This document shows, piece by piece, positions 34,204-43,450 of a DNA stretch of 64,000 bases (its first letter is position 1; every line of letters starts with the position of its first letter). Location: NCBI RefSeq assembly GCF_009601705.1, contig NZ_CP045687.1, positions 1,214,630 to 1,278,629 on the forward strand, read 5' to 3'. A program made the position numbers and the translations under genes. Below the pieces are notes generated by a model that was not told the origin of the DNA, did not search any database, and worked only from the letters and a program-made list of their open reading frames with translations. This stretch comes from Sulfolobus sp. E5-1-F (lineage in GTDB: Archaea; Thermoproteota; Thermoprotei_A; Sulfolobales; Sulfolobaceae).

Positions 34204-36392
34204 TAATAGGCACGTATAAAGTGCAACTCAATAGAGAATTCAATTTTTATAATTTAATAGAAAATATGGATTATTTTAAAGAATTGGGAGTATCACACCT
34301 ATACCTATCCCCAATACTTAAAGCCAAACCGGGAAGCACTCACGGTTACGATGTAGTAGATCATAGTAAAATTAACGAGGAATTAGGAGGAGAAGAGGGA
34401 TACTTTAAACTAATTAAGGAAGCTAAGAGTAGAGGTTTAGGAATTATACAAGATATAGTGCCAAATCATATGGCAGTACATCATACTAATTGGAGACTCA
34501 TGGACTTGTTAAAGAATTGGAAAATTAGTAAATACTATAACTATTTCGATCACTATGATGAAGATAAAATAATTCTTCCAATTCTTGAGGACGAATTAGA
34601 TGTCGTTATAGAAAAGGGATTGATAAAAGTAGATAAGGATAAAATAGAGTACAGGGGACTTATATTACCAATAAATGATGAAGGAGTCGAGTTCTTGAAA
34701 AAAATTAATTGCTTTGATAATTCATGTTTAACGAAAGAGGATATAAAAAGACTGCTATTAATGCAATATTATAAGTTAACTTACTGGAAGAAAGGTAGCC
34801 CAAATTATAGAAGATTCTTCGCAGTAAATGATTTAATAGCAGTTAAGGTAGAATTAGACGAGGTATTTAGAGAATCACATGAGCTAATTGGTAAGCTACC
34901 TATAGATGGTTTGAGAATTGATCATATAGATGGACTATACGATCCTAAGGAGTATTTAGATAAGTTAAGACAGCTAGTAGGAAATGATAAGATAATATAC
35001 GTAGAGAAGATATTGACAATTGACGAGAAATTAAGAGATGATTGGAAAGTAAACGGTACAACTGGATATGATTTCTTAAATTACGTTAACATGCTATTAG
35101 TAGATAGAAACAGCGAGGAGGAATTAACTAAGTTTTATGAGAGTTTCATAGGAAGGGAAATTAATATAGACGAGCTAATAATACAAAGTAAACGATTAGT
35201 AGCAAATCAATTGTTTAAAGATGACATAGAAAGGCTAAGTAAGTTGTTGAACGTTGATTACAATTATCTGGTAGATTTCCTAGCATGTATGAAAAAGTAT
35301 AGGACATATGTACCATATGAGGACATTAACTCAATAAGGGAGTGCGATAAGGAGAGAAGGATAAAAGATGTAAAGAAAATTATGAGACTACAGCAATATA
35401 TGCCAGCAATCTTCGCTAAGGGATATGAGGATACCGCTCTCTTCATCTACAATAGGTTAATCTCACTGAATGAAGTTGGTAGTGACCTAAGAAAATTCAG
35501 TATAAGCTTAGAAGAGTTTCATAACTTTAACCTAAGCAGAGTTAATACCACATCAATGAATACTCTCTCTACGCATGATACTAAATTCAGTGAAGACGTT
35601 AGAGCTAGAATTTCAGTGCTATCTGAAATACCAAAGGAATGGGAGGAGAGGGTAATATATTGGCACGATTTATTAAAGCCAAGTATAGATAAAAATGATG
35701 AATACAGATTTTATCAAACATTAGTGGGATGTTATGAGGGATTTGATAATAAGGTAAGGGAGAGAATAAAGAGCCATATGATTAAGGTCATTAGAGAAGC
35801 TAAGGTACATACAACATGGGAAAATCCAAATACAGAGTATGAAAATAAAGTTTTGAATTTCATAGATGACACATTTGAAAATGTAAGTTTTAGAAAAGAT
35901 TTTGAAAAGTTTGAATTAAAAATAGCTTATTTCGGCTATATGAAATCATTAGTTGCTACAACACTTAAATTCCTTTCCCCCGGTGTTCCAGATATTTATC
36001 AAGGAACCGAAGTTTGGAGATTCTTACTCACAGACCCAGATAATAGAATGCCAGTGGATTTCAAGAAACTAAGAGAATTATTAAATAATTTGACTGAAAA
36101 GAAATTGGAACTTTCAGATCCAAGAGTTAAAATGTTTTACGTTAAGAGATTGCTACAGCTTAGAAGAGAGTATTCGTTAAATGATTATAAACCGTTACCC
36201 TTTGGTTTCCAGAGGGGAAAAATAACTCTACTTTTCTCACCAATGGTGACTAGGGAGATTAGAGAGAAGATTATTATAAGGCAAAAGAGCCTTGATTTGA
36301 TTAGAAATGAGGAAGTTAGTAGTGGAGAGTACAATCTGAATGACTTAATTGGGGAGCATAAAGTTATCATATTGGCTCAAAAAGGTAAGTGA
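34200..36392 (+). CDS. treY: Maltooligosyltrehalose synthase
   Basis: 730 residues, GH13 with the long TreY insertions. Start YKVQLNREFNFYN and SHLYLSPILKAKPGSTHGYDVVD are diagnostic; the nucleophile Asp is in GLRIDHIDGL, the acid Glu in IYVEKIL, and the third acid in STHDTKFSEDVRARI. It converts the reducing-end alpha-1,4 bond of maltodextrins to alpha-1,1. It overlaps treX by 4 bases, and ends directly against the IS200/IS605 element at 36393, so the last codons may have been changed by the insertion. Confidence 0.96.
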   Translation: MIIGTYKVQLNREFNFYNLIENMDYFKELGVSHLYLSPILKAKPGSTHGYDVVDHSKINEELGGEEGYFKLIKEAKSRGLGIIQDIVPNHMAVHHTNWRLMDLLKNWKISKYYNYFDHYDEDKIILPILEDELDVVIEKGLIKVDKDKIEYRGLILPINDEGVEFLKKINCFDNSCLTKEDIKRLLLMQYYKLTYWKKGSPNYRRFFAVNDLIAVKVELDEVFRESHELIGKLPIDGLRIDHIDGLYDPKEYLDKLRQLVGNDKIIYVEKILTIDEKLRDDWKVNGTTGYDFLNYVNMLLVDRNSEEELTKFYESFIGREINIDELIIQSKRLVANQLFKDDIERLSKLLNVDYNYLVDFLACMKKYRTYVPYEDINSIRECDKERRIKDVKKIMRLQQYMPAIFAKGYEDTALFIYNRLISLNEVGSDLRKFSISLEEFHNFNLSRVNTTSMNTLSTHDTKFSEDVRARISVLSEIPKEWEERVIYWHDLLKPSIDKNDEYRFYQTLVGCYEGFDNKVRERIKSHMIKVIREAKVHTTWENPNTEYENKVLNFIDDTFENVSFRKDFEKFELKIAYFGYMKSLVATTLKFLSPGVPDIYQGTEVWRFLLTDPDNRMPVDFKKLRELLNNLTEKKLELSDPRVKMFYVKRLLQLRREYSLNDYKPLPFGFQRGKITLLFSPMVTREIREKIIIRQKSLDLIRNEEVSSGEYNLNDLIGEHKVIILAQKGK

Positions 36393-36480
36393 ACTACTCC
36401 ACCCTTGCGGACGGAGCATCCCCACCTCACGATGAGGATTTCCTGCTTCTTCCGGGAAACTTGCTATACACTCCCTCTGA
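36393..36480 (-). ncRNA. Candidate omega RNA (reRNA) scaffold at the tnpB 3' end
   Basis: The tnpB 3' end and the right end of the element are more GC-rich than surroundings and hold a perfect hairpin CCTCA-CGA-TGAGG (36425-36437) overlapping the tnpB stop, followed by a GGGGATGCTCCGTCCGC-type stretch on the minus strand. In this family the guide RNA scaffold is transcribed from here, ending at the element boundary with the flank acting as guide. The flank is the treY 3' end. The location follows family knowledge; the exact ends are not known. Confidence 0.55.
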
Positions 36481-37632
36481 GAAGGGAATGTATAGTAGAG
36501 GTTTCCCGTCCACAGGCACTAAGGGCAGTCCCGACCCCGCACAAAGAATATTTAGAGAAGCATTATAATCACGATCTGCCACCCAACCACAGCTTGGACA
36601 AACAAATGTTCTGTCAGCAAGAGTAAGGTCGTTTCTCACATAACCACATCTCGCACACATCCTTGACGTGTTTCTTGGGTCTACCTTCACCACCCTCCTA
36701 CCAGCTCTTTCAGCCTTGTAGGAGAGGTGATGAAGGAAGAGGGAGAAGTTTGAGTGAAGAATATGCTTCCTAAGGGTCTTGCTTTTGGGTCTCTCTACCA
36801 TTTGTTTAGTTTCCAGATCTTCAACGTAAATCTCGTCATATTGTTCCACTAGCCATGCGGTTATCTTGTGTATGTAATCGTTCATAACGTTCTTGGCGTG
36901 TTCGTGAAGTTTTGCGAGCTTAACCCTAGTCTTTTCATAGTTTTTAGAACCTTTCTTTTTCCTAGATAATATTCGTTGGACAAGACGTATTTTCTTCTCG
37001 ATCTTGTCGAACACTTTTGGATTTTCTATAACAATACCATCTGATGTTGTAACTAGTTTATCAACACCAACGTCAATGCCTACTCTCTTACCGTTACTCG
37101 GTAATGGTTTCTTTTCAACCTCAGTTTGAAATACAGCATACCAGCCTGTAGCATTTTTCACTATAAGTACTCCCTTTACTCTCCCTTCTAAGGGTCTGTG
37201 AAAGAGTACCTTTACGGAACCTATCTTTGAGAGAATTAGCTTATCTCCCTCAACCTTGAAACCAGATTGATTATAGTTTATGAACTTGAGGATCTTCTTA
37301 TATCTGAGCTTACCAACTTTCTTTCCTTTCTTCTTGAGTTCGTGAAGTGCTCTAATATTATACCATAATACATTGTTTACCATTTGGAGAGCCTTTGAGT
37401 ATACCAGTTCCTTTCCCTCCACTTTCAAGTCCTTGATCATTGCTTGTGTATAAACTGGAGTTACCTTCTTTCCCTCTCTTCTCGCTTTCGTAATAACGTC
37501 TAATAACGTGTTATAAACTTTTGCTTCAACTTGCATTACTCTGAGGAGTTTCTCCTCTACTTCTTTAGACGGGTAAATCTTGTACTTGAAGGATAGTTGT
37601 ACTACGTTACTCTTTTCCTTGGCTCTCCACAT
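36427..37632 (-). CDS. tnpB: TnpB RNA-guided nuclease (OrfB)
   Basis: 401 residues. An N-terminal helical/WED-like region (VVQLSFKYKIYPSKEVEEKLL), and a split RuvC domain with all three acids kept: Asp187 (RVGIDVGVDKL), Glu271 (IYVEDLETKQM) and Asp355 (ADRDYNASLNIL). The zinc finger is intact with Cys326/329 and Cys345/348. Known TnpB proteins cut DNA next to a short motif under guidance of an RNA from the element's right end. It overlaps tnpA by 26 bases. Nothing suggests decay. Confidence 0.92.
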   Translation of the reverse strand: MWRAKEKSNVVQLSFKYKIYPSKEVEEKLLRVMQVEAKVYNTLLDVITKARREGKKVTPVYTQAMIKDLKVEGKELVYSKALQMVNNVLWYNIRALHELKKKGKKVGKLRYKKILKFINYNQSGFKVEGDKLILSKIGSVKVLFHRPLEGRVKGVLIVKNATGWYAVFQTEVEKKPLPSNGKRVGIDVGVDKLVTTSDGIVIENPKVFDKIEKKIRLVQRILSRKKKGSKNYEKTRVKLAKLHEHAKNVMNDYIHKITAWLVEQYDEIYVEDLETKQMVERPKSKTLRKHILHSNFSLFLHHLSYKAERAGRRVVKVDPRNTSRMCARCGYVRNDLTLADRTFVCPSCGWVADRDYNASLNILCAGSGLPLVPVDGKPLLYIPFSEGVYSKFPGRSRKSSS

Positions 37633-38002
37633 AGTTCTCCTCTAACGTAACTTGTCCGCTAGTTGCCAAGAAGTAGGATGGGGACCATAGATGCCCCTTC
37701 CATAACTTCTCCTTAACTTGTGGAAATTTTCTCTGTATCTCCCTTGAGGTTATTGTCTTTATAGCGTTTATGTACCTTGGTATGTCAAGGGTTGGTTTAG
37801 CCTTAAATAACATGTGGAAGTGATCCTTGTCGACGCCAATGTCTATAACTTTGAATGTATTGCTTATTTCATGAATTGTTTCTTTTAAGAAATTTACGAT
37901 CTCTTCATTGTCGAACACCTTCCTGCGGTACTTCGCTACTTGGACATAATGGTAATAAAGTGAGTAAACTGAATGTGCATTTCTGTTCAATCTGTACCGC
38001 AA
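37607..38002 (-). CDS. tnpA: TnpA, Y1 HUH transposase
   Basis: 131 residues from a TTG at 38002, the only start that retains the opening YSLYYHYVQVAKYRRKVF strand. The HUH motif is His61-Phe-His63 (DKDHFHMLFKA), and the catalytic tyrosine is Tyr124 in EENYVESQ, 61 residues after His63, the same spacing as in IS608 TnpA. The enzyme excises and inserts single-stranded DNA by recognising end hairpins. It is followed by tnpB in an overlapping frame. It appears complete, so the element may be mobile. Confidence 0.92.
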   Translation of the reverse strand: MRYRLNRNAHSVYSLYYHYVQVAKYRRKVFDNEEIVNFLKETIHEISNTFKVIDIGVDKDHFHMLFKAKPTLDIPRYINAIKTITSREIQRKFPQVKEKLWKGHLWSPSYFLATSGQVTLEENYVESQGKE

Positions 38003-38058
38003 GTTATAGCTGTTTTATGAAAAGTATAAAAGTCTTTATATAAGGGGATCTCTCACGG

Positions 38059-38078
38059 AAGGGGACTTTCGCTCCCTT
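38059..38078 (-). repeat. Left-end hairpin of the IS200/IS605 element
   Basis: AAGGGGACTTTCGCTCCCTT pairs its outer bases with its end (AAGGG with CCCTT), forming an imperfect stem-loop upstream of tnpA. Y1 transposases recognise such subterminal hairpins. Position between the tnpA start and the tricorn stop fits. Confidence 0.6.
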
Positions 38079-38091
38079 AACCCCCATAAAG

Positions 38092-41000
38092 TTAAAGCTG
38101 TTTCAGTGCTAACTCTATCGCCATGTCTAATTGAGTATCTCTACTATTTGCGTAATCCTCAGGTTTAATCTCAACAACAATATCTGGATCCACACCATAA
38201 TTTTCTATACCGAAACCTACATCCTCAAAGTTAACAGCAAACTCTGGTTGGCTAATATAAGTCTTATCCACTAATCTATATCTAGGTCTTATACCGACAA
38301 CACCTCCCCAAGTCCTTCTACCGATAAGTACTCCTAACTTGTACTTCTTGAACAAGAATGAAAAGATATCACCATCAGATCCAGCATGCTCATTAGTTAT
38401 TCCCACTAAAACCTTAGGAGATGAGAAGTAAGGCATGGGTATTGGTTTTCCATTTCTAGGATAATCATAGCCTACTCTCTTCAAGAGTAACTTCTCTAAG
38501 AGTAATCCAGAGACGAAACCACCCCTATTGAACCTAACGTCAACAACCAACCCTTCTCTATGGAATTCAGACATGAAAAGTCTATAAAATTCAGCAAACC
38601 CTTGATACATCATATCTGGTATGTGAATATACCCTAACCTACCCTTGCTTTTCTCATGAACGTATTCCCTATTCTTCTCAACCCAATACCTATATATTAA
38701 GAACCTTTCATCTTTTAACACTTTAACCGTAACGCGCTTACTCTTGCCCTCAGTAGTTATTACGTCAAGAATCACTTGATCCTTATTTATTAGATGAGAG
38801 TAAATGTTATCATTCGCCTCCTCTCCATCAATAGCCTTTATACAATCTCCAACGTTTAATTGAACACCAGGATCCCTTAATGGACTCCTCTCATTCTCGT
38901 TAGTGGAATCCCCAACATAAATCTTTGTAATCCTGTAGCATTTATTATTCTCATCATACTCAAACTCAGCACCTAAACCACCAACTGACAACGGTTCTGG
39001 AGTATCATAATCGTATGCTGTTTCATAAGAATGGGAAGTCCTCGTCTCACCTTGCATCTCTTGAATTATATCGGAAAGCTCAAACCTAGTACTTATCCTA
39101 TCTAAAAGTCTCTCGTATTTGGGCAACACAGAATCCCAATTCTTTAATCTTTCCTCATTCCAATAATTCTGTTTCATCAACTTCCACGTTTCTTTAAGCA
39201 TTTGTCTCCATTCCTTCTCTGGCTCAATGTAAACCTTAACTCTAGATAAATCTACTACTCCACCTTTCCTTCCAGTTGAGTTAAGATCTGGTTTAGTATT
39301 AACGTCAAATAGTCTTAGATTATCCTTAAGCATTAAAAGTATTTTACTTTTATCGCTAGACAAGGAGAAGCTTGACACATTATCTGCATATAGTTCCTTT
39401 GTCTTATTCTCTAGGTCATAAACCTCTAACCTACCAAATACATCTCCAGTCTGTGACCTCAGACCCCTTATCGGATAGGAAAATAGGAAGATCTTATTGT
39501 TCTTAGCTCCAGCTATTTGCACGTAATTTTCCTCTTCAATTGGGAATGGAACTACCCTATCTTCAATTCCTTCGATTATGACGTTTTTATCGTTAATACT
39601 AGCCTCATCTAATGGTTGATTAAAGGGGGAATAGTAATTTCCTAAAACTACTAGGTATGGTTTAACGACTCTCTGGAAACTTAAATTAAATATTACCTTA
39701 TCGTTAGTTGGATCCAAATGCCTAGCAGCCAAGAAATATAAATATCTACCATCTGGATCAAATGATGGCGAAAAATCATACCCATAGGGAGTTGTTATCC
39801 TAACAACCTTCCCGTCAATGTGAGCTAGCTTTATTGACTGAGTATAATAGCCTTCTGGAAAAGCATAAGCAAACCACTCACTATTAGGATGCCAATCAAA
39901 TTCTAAAATTAGATCGTATTCACTTTTATCTATTAGTCTAGCATTATCGTTATCAATCTCGTAAACCCACAACTCAAGTTTATTGTTAGATAATAACACT
40001 TTCTTACCATCTGGAGAAACTTTGACTCTCTCTATCCTACCAAAATCCCTATTTATTACCTTCTCGCTTCCATCCTTACCTAAAATCACCAATTTGTCCT
40101 CATCGTTTACTCCTATCACATCGCCATTAGGCAAAACTTGTATCTGCCTATATTTTACACCTTGTTTCTTGCCTAATTGAACTGCAGGTCCATCCCATGG
40201 TCTCATTAAAAATGCCTTACCTCTGGTTACTAACGCTATATAATTACCGTTTACAACAGCCTCATTCATGTACTCTATTACACTTACGAATTTTGGTTGT
40301 CTCTTCTTCCTGTCAGTAGGTAAGTCAATATCCAATTTAGATAAACTGTCCTTTTCTGGATCGTATAAATATATGTCTCCAGCGTTTTGAAAAACAATCT
40401 TCTTACCATCACTACTAGCATTTCTACAATAGTAATCAGTGAAATTAGTATGCCTCTTTAAATCCTTACCTTCTAAATCAACGGAATACAAGTTACTAAT
40501 TCCCTCATGATCAGACAAGAAGTAAACCCTATTCCCAACTATCATAGGCCAACTAACGTTACCATCTAGACTAACAAACTTCTCAAAGGTTTTACCGCCA
40601 TTACGAGAAATCCATAATTCACCCTTAGTACCACCCTTATATCCTTTCCAATTTGGTAAGTCTTGATAACCTCTGGCAATTACTATTACATCGTCCTTAA
40701 TTACAATGTTGGATAACATACCAAAAGGCAATTTCTCTGCCACTCCGTTATTTACATTCACCTTATACGCCTCAGTCCATTGAGCAAAAGGAGTGTGAAA
40801 ATCAGTTATGACTATAATCTCGTCTTCTGAAATCCAACCAACAACCCTACTATTCCTACTTCCAAAGTAAGTAACCCTCCTAGCTTGTCCATCTTCGACA
40901 ACGTAGATATCTCCACCTTGCTTTCCGCTCTTAAGCCAAATAACAGTAAATGCAACTTTTTTACCGCTTGGACTTATTTTAGGCCTTATGGAAACCCCTA

Positions 41001-41118
41001 AACCACTTGTTATCCTGATTGGTTTCATGTCTTTTAACGAAAGAAGCCATATATCATCATCTGAAGTAAAGGCTATTAGATCCCCTCTAATATCGGGGTA
41101 CATGTAGTATGCCTTCAT
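38092..41118 (-). CDS. Tricorn protease homologue
   Basis: 1008 residues. The N-terminal two thirds are beta-propeller blades with repeated SPDGKKVLLS/SPSGKKVAF motifs, which gate substrates, followed by a PDZ domain (LGAEFEYDENN, LNVGDCIKAIDG) and the C-terminal catalytic domain. The catalytic Ser914 lies in EHAGSDGDIFSF; a TSHSYE segment holds the likely His. Tricorn cleaves peptides released by the proteasome into short ones in the cytoplasm. Length is near that of Thermoplasma tricorn (about 1070). Its stop lies against the IS element. Confidence 0.94.
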   Translation of the reverse strand: MKAYYMYPDIRGDLIAFTSDDDIWLLSLKDMKPIRITSGLGVSIRPKISPSGKKVAFTVIWLKSGKQGGDIYVVEDGQARRVTYFGSRNSRVVGWISEDEIIVITDFHTPFAQWTEAYKVNVNNGVAEKLPFGMLSNIVIKDDVIVIARGYQDLPNWKGYKGGTKGELWISRNGGKTFEKFVSLDGNVSWPMIVGNRVYFLSDHEGISNLYSVDLEGKDLKRHTNFTDYYCRNASSDGKKIVFQNAGDIYLYDPEKDSLSKLDIDLPTDRKKRQPKFVSVIEYMNEAVVNGNYIALVTRGKAFLMRPWDGPAVQLGKKQGVKYRQIQVLPNGDVIGVNDEDKLVILGKDGSEKVINRDFGRIERVKVSPDGKKVLLSNNKLELWVYEIDNDNARLIDKSEYDLILEFDWHPNSEWFAYAFPEGYYTQSIKLAHIDGKVVRITTPYGYDFSPSFDPDGRYLYFLAARHLDPTNDKVIFNLSFQRVVKPYLVVLGNYYSPFNQPLDEASINDKNVIIEGIEDRVVPFPIEEENYVQIAGAKNNKIFLFSYPIRGLRSQTGDVFGRLEVYDLENKTKELYADNVSSFSLSSDKSKILLMLKDNLRLFDVNTKPDLNSTGRKGGVVDLSRVKVYIEPEKEWRQMLKETWKLMKQNYWNEERLKNWDSVLPKYERLLDRISTRFELSDIIQEMQGETRTSHSYETAYDYDTPEPLSVGGLGAEFEYDENNKCYRITKIYVGDSTNENERSPLRDPGVQLNVGDCIKAIDGEEANDNIYSHLINKDQVILDVITTEGKSKRVTVKVLKDERFLIYRYWVEKNREYVHEKSKGRLGYIHIPDMMYQGFAEFYRLFMSEFHREGLVVDVRFNRGGFVSGLLLEKLLLKRVGYDYPRNGKPIPMPYFSSPKVLVGITNEHAGSDGDIFSFLFKKYKLGVLIGRRTWGGVVGIRPRYRLVDKTYISQPEFAVNFEDVGFGIENYGVDPDIVVEIKPEDYANSRDTQLDMAIELALKQL

Positions 41119-41192
41119 ATGATAAGGTATAATTTAGAGTATAATAGTGTTTTTCCACAAAACTCTTTTACTTTAAACGAATCCTTATCGTA

Positions 41193-41819
41193 ATGAGACC
41201 TTATGTAATAATTTTTAGCACAGTATCAATGGATGGTAGACTTGCAACTAAAACTGGTTATAGTAAATTAAGTTGTCCTTATGATAAACAAAGACAACAT
41301 GAGCTAAGAAGCGAAGTTGATGCAGTAATGGTAGGAGCTAATACAGTAAGAGTAGATAATCCATCATTGACAGTTAAGTACGCTAAAAATAAGAGAAATC
41401 CCATTAGAGTAGTGGTATCTGGAGATTTTAATTTAGATCCTTCGTATAAGATATTCACTACACCTCCCTTAACAATAATTTACACGTCCAAATACGAAAG
41501 GGAAAAAGTTGATGAGTTTAGTAAAAAAGGAGTTATTATTAGGAAATTCGTTAATTTGGAAGACCTTTTAGGAGATTTATACCATAATTTTAATGTTAGA
41601 AAATTGATGATTGAAGGAGGTGGACATCTAATATGGTCATTTATAAGAAACGATCTCTATGACGAAATTAGAATAACAATTTCCCCCAGAATTTTTGGAA
41701 ATGGAGTCAGTTTTGCACAAGGAGAGGGATTTATCGACGAGGACTCTCCAAAACTTAAGCTAATTGATGCCAAGATTTGCGAATGTGGGAATGAAGTTCA
41801 TCTTATGTACAAGAAATAG
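41193..41819 (+). CDS. 2,5-diamino-6-(ribosylamino)-pyrimidinone 5'-phosphate reductase
   Basis: 208 residues, the RibD C-terminal reductase domain alone, as in archaeal riboflavin synthesis. Start [39 protein letters not shown]-like core ([13 protein letters not shown]), and [13 protein letters not shown] near 150 for NADPH binding. It reduces the ribosyl side chain before deamination, the archaeal/fungal order. It is divergent from the tricorn gene; TATA-like TTACTTTAAAC lies upstream near 41169-41178. No other riboflavin gene is in the window. Confidence 0.92.
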   Translation: MRPYVIIFSTVSMDGRLATKTGYSKLSCPYDKQRQHELRSEVDAVMVGANTVRVDNPSLTVKYAKNKRNPIRVVVSGDFNLDPSYKIFTTPPLTIIYTSKYEREKVDEFSKKGVIIRKFVNLEDLLGDLYHNFNVRKLMIEGGGHLIWSFIRNDLYDEIRITISPRIFGNGVSFAQGEGFIDEDSPKLKLIDAKICECGNEVHLMYKK

Positions 41820-41857
41820 ATTTACCAGTCTAAGTTGTGCAATAATTACAGGAAAAG

Positions 41858-41867
41858 CTTATAAAAA
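41858..41867 (+). promoter_or_regulatory. TATA box of the amino acid permease gene
   Basis: CTTATAAAAA with a purine-rich BRE-like GGAAAAG just upstream. It lies 22-31 bases before the ATG at 41889, so transcription should start at or near the start codon, giving a leaderless mRNA. Confidence 0.6.
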
Positions 41868-41888
41868 TAAATATTTTTAAGTTTTCAT

Positions 41889-43424
41889 ATGGATAGAGGT
41901 AAAGAATCATTAAGAAAGGAACTTTCTTTATTAAATCTAACAATAATGGGAGTCGCAGGTGCAGTGGGAACTGGAGTGCTATTCAGTTCAGCAGCTATGG
42001 CCGCAAATGCAGGTCCAGCCCTAATAATTTCGTGGATTTTAGGAGGCATCTTCTACTTCTTTGTAGGCTTAACTTACATCCAATTAGCTTTAAACTATCC
42101 TGAAGCCGGAGGACCTTCTAGATATTCGATCTACTCCCATGGAAAAGTGGCTAACATGATAAACGCGTTTTCAGATCTAATTTGGTATTTATTTATTCCA
42201 CCTATTGAGGCAATTGCGGTAGTCTACGGAATTAACTACTTCACATCATCCAAACTAGCCTTAGTAAATCCACAAGGTATACCAACAACAATTGGTGCAT
42301 TTTTGGGAGTTATACTAACATTATTGTTCGTGCCCTTTAACTACTATTCGGTTGGAACATTTGGAAAATCAACAACGTTCTTCGGAATATTCAAAGTGTT
42401 ATTATACCTCATAGTAGGATTTGGCTTTTTAGCCTTATTATCTCATTTATCCAATTTCACAGCATATGGTGGATTTGCCCCTTTTGGAATTCTCGGCATA
42501 TTTTCAGCAATTCCCCTAGCAATGTTCGCCTTTGGAGGAATAAGAGTTATACCAGATTATGCAGAGGAAACTAAGGATTATACAATATTGAACAAGGCGA
42601 TATTATATACAGTTCTAGGACAAACTCTAATTTATCTCTTGTTTTCAGTGGCGTTTGTAGCATCTATTGATTGGAAGAGCTTAGGGATAAGTCCGGGTAA
42701 TTGGAGTGCATTATCTAAAATTTCTGGAAACCCATTCATAGATATCGCAGGTAGCAGTAACGTATATTCCTTATTACTTTTAACTGCAATAATAGGAATA
42801 ATAGGACCATTTGTAACTGGATATATTTACATGGGAGCTGGAATGAGAATATTATTCGCAATGGCTAGGTCTAAGTACGTCAGTGAGAAGATGAAGGAAC
42901 TAAACCAATATTCAGTTCCCCTATGGGCTCTAATAGTATTTGCCATAGTTGGGGCATTAGTTGCATATCTGTCATCACCAGTACCCACAATTTACGGACT
43001 AATTTCAGATGCAGTAGTTGCTGGATATATAGGGTTCTCAGCCTCACCGGTAGCCCTTGTAGCATTAAAAAGAGAAGGGAAATTAAAGGAGTACATTCCG
43101 GGTAGTGAAATATTCTCGCCTTTAGCATTTATCTTTGCATCATTAATAATATTCTGGAGCGGATGGCCATCTGTACCTTATGCAGTGGCGTTATTAGCAA
43201 TTGTTAGCCTAATCTTTTCAATAATATACAAAATAAGGGAAAACGCAGTAAACGCGTTATGGTACATTGGATACATAATAACCTTATTAATAATGACATA
43301 TATTGGAAGCGATGGAGCGTTGAACATAATAAACTTCTATTACAGTAGTGCAATAGTAGTAATAGTTGCCATCATCTTCTACTTCATTGGAGTTTATTCA
43401 AGAATACGTTACAATAGAAGTTAA
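41889..43424 (+). CDS. APC-superfamily amino acid permease
   Basis: 511 residues, twelve or more helices. The first helix region ELSLLNLTIMGVAGAVGTGVLF and PEAGGPSRYS after helix 2 are the APC marks. It probably imports amino acids by cation symport. The protein is longer than typical because of extra C-terminal helices (ALWYIGYIITLLIMTYIG). It is next to the tricorn protease and may support growth on peptides, but the genes are separate units. Substrate unknown. Confidence 0.88.
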   Translation: MDRGKESLRKELSLLNLTIMGVAGAVGTGVLFSSAAMAANAGPALIISWILGGIFYFFVGLTYIQLALNYPEAGGPSRYSIYSHGKVANMINAFSDLIWYLFIPPIEAIAVVYGINYFTSSKLALVNPQGIPTTIGAFLGVILTLLFVPFNYYSVGTFGKSTTFFGIFKVLLYLIVGFGFLALLSHLSNFTAYGGFAPFGILGIFSAIPLAMFAFGGIRVIPDYAEETKDYTILNKAILYTVLGQTLIYLLFSVAFVASIDWKSLGISPGNWSALSKISGNPFIDIAGSSNVYSLLLLTAIIGIIGPFVTGYIYMGAGMRILFAMARSKYVSEKMKELNQYSVPLWALIVFAIVGALVAYLSSPVPTIYGLISDAVVAGYIGFSASPVALVALKREGKLKEYIPGSEIFSPLAFIFASLIIFWSGWPSVPYAVALLAIVSLIFSIIYKIRENAVNALWYIGYIITLLIMTYIGSDGALNIINFYYSSAIVVIVAIIFYFIGVYSRIRYNRS

Positions 43425-43450
43425 ACCCTATGTTTTTCCAAAACATTTTT

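Larger units (their letters stand above)
36393..38091 (-). mobile_element. IS200/IS605-family element with tnpA and tnpB
   Basis: An approximately 1.7-kb unit between the convergent ends of treY and the tricorn gene. It carries overlapping tnpA and tnpB on the minus strand, a left-end imperfect hairpin (38059-38078) and a right-end GC-rich structured stretch (36393-36440). No terminal inverted repeats, as expected for this single-strand transposing family. Ends are placed to the nearest non-coding base, not mapped. It fits exactly between two stop codons, so it spares both host genes. Confidence 0.8.

Noticed and set aside
36393-38091. A solitary tnpB gene captured by the host
   Set aside because: An intact TnpA and hairpins at both ends show that it is part of a complete IS200/IS605 unit.
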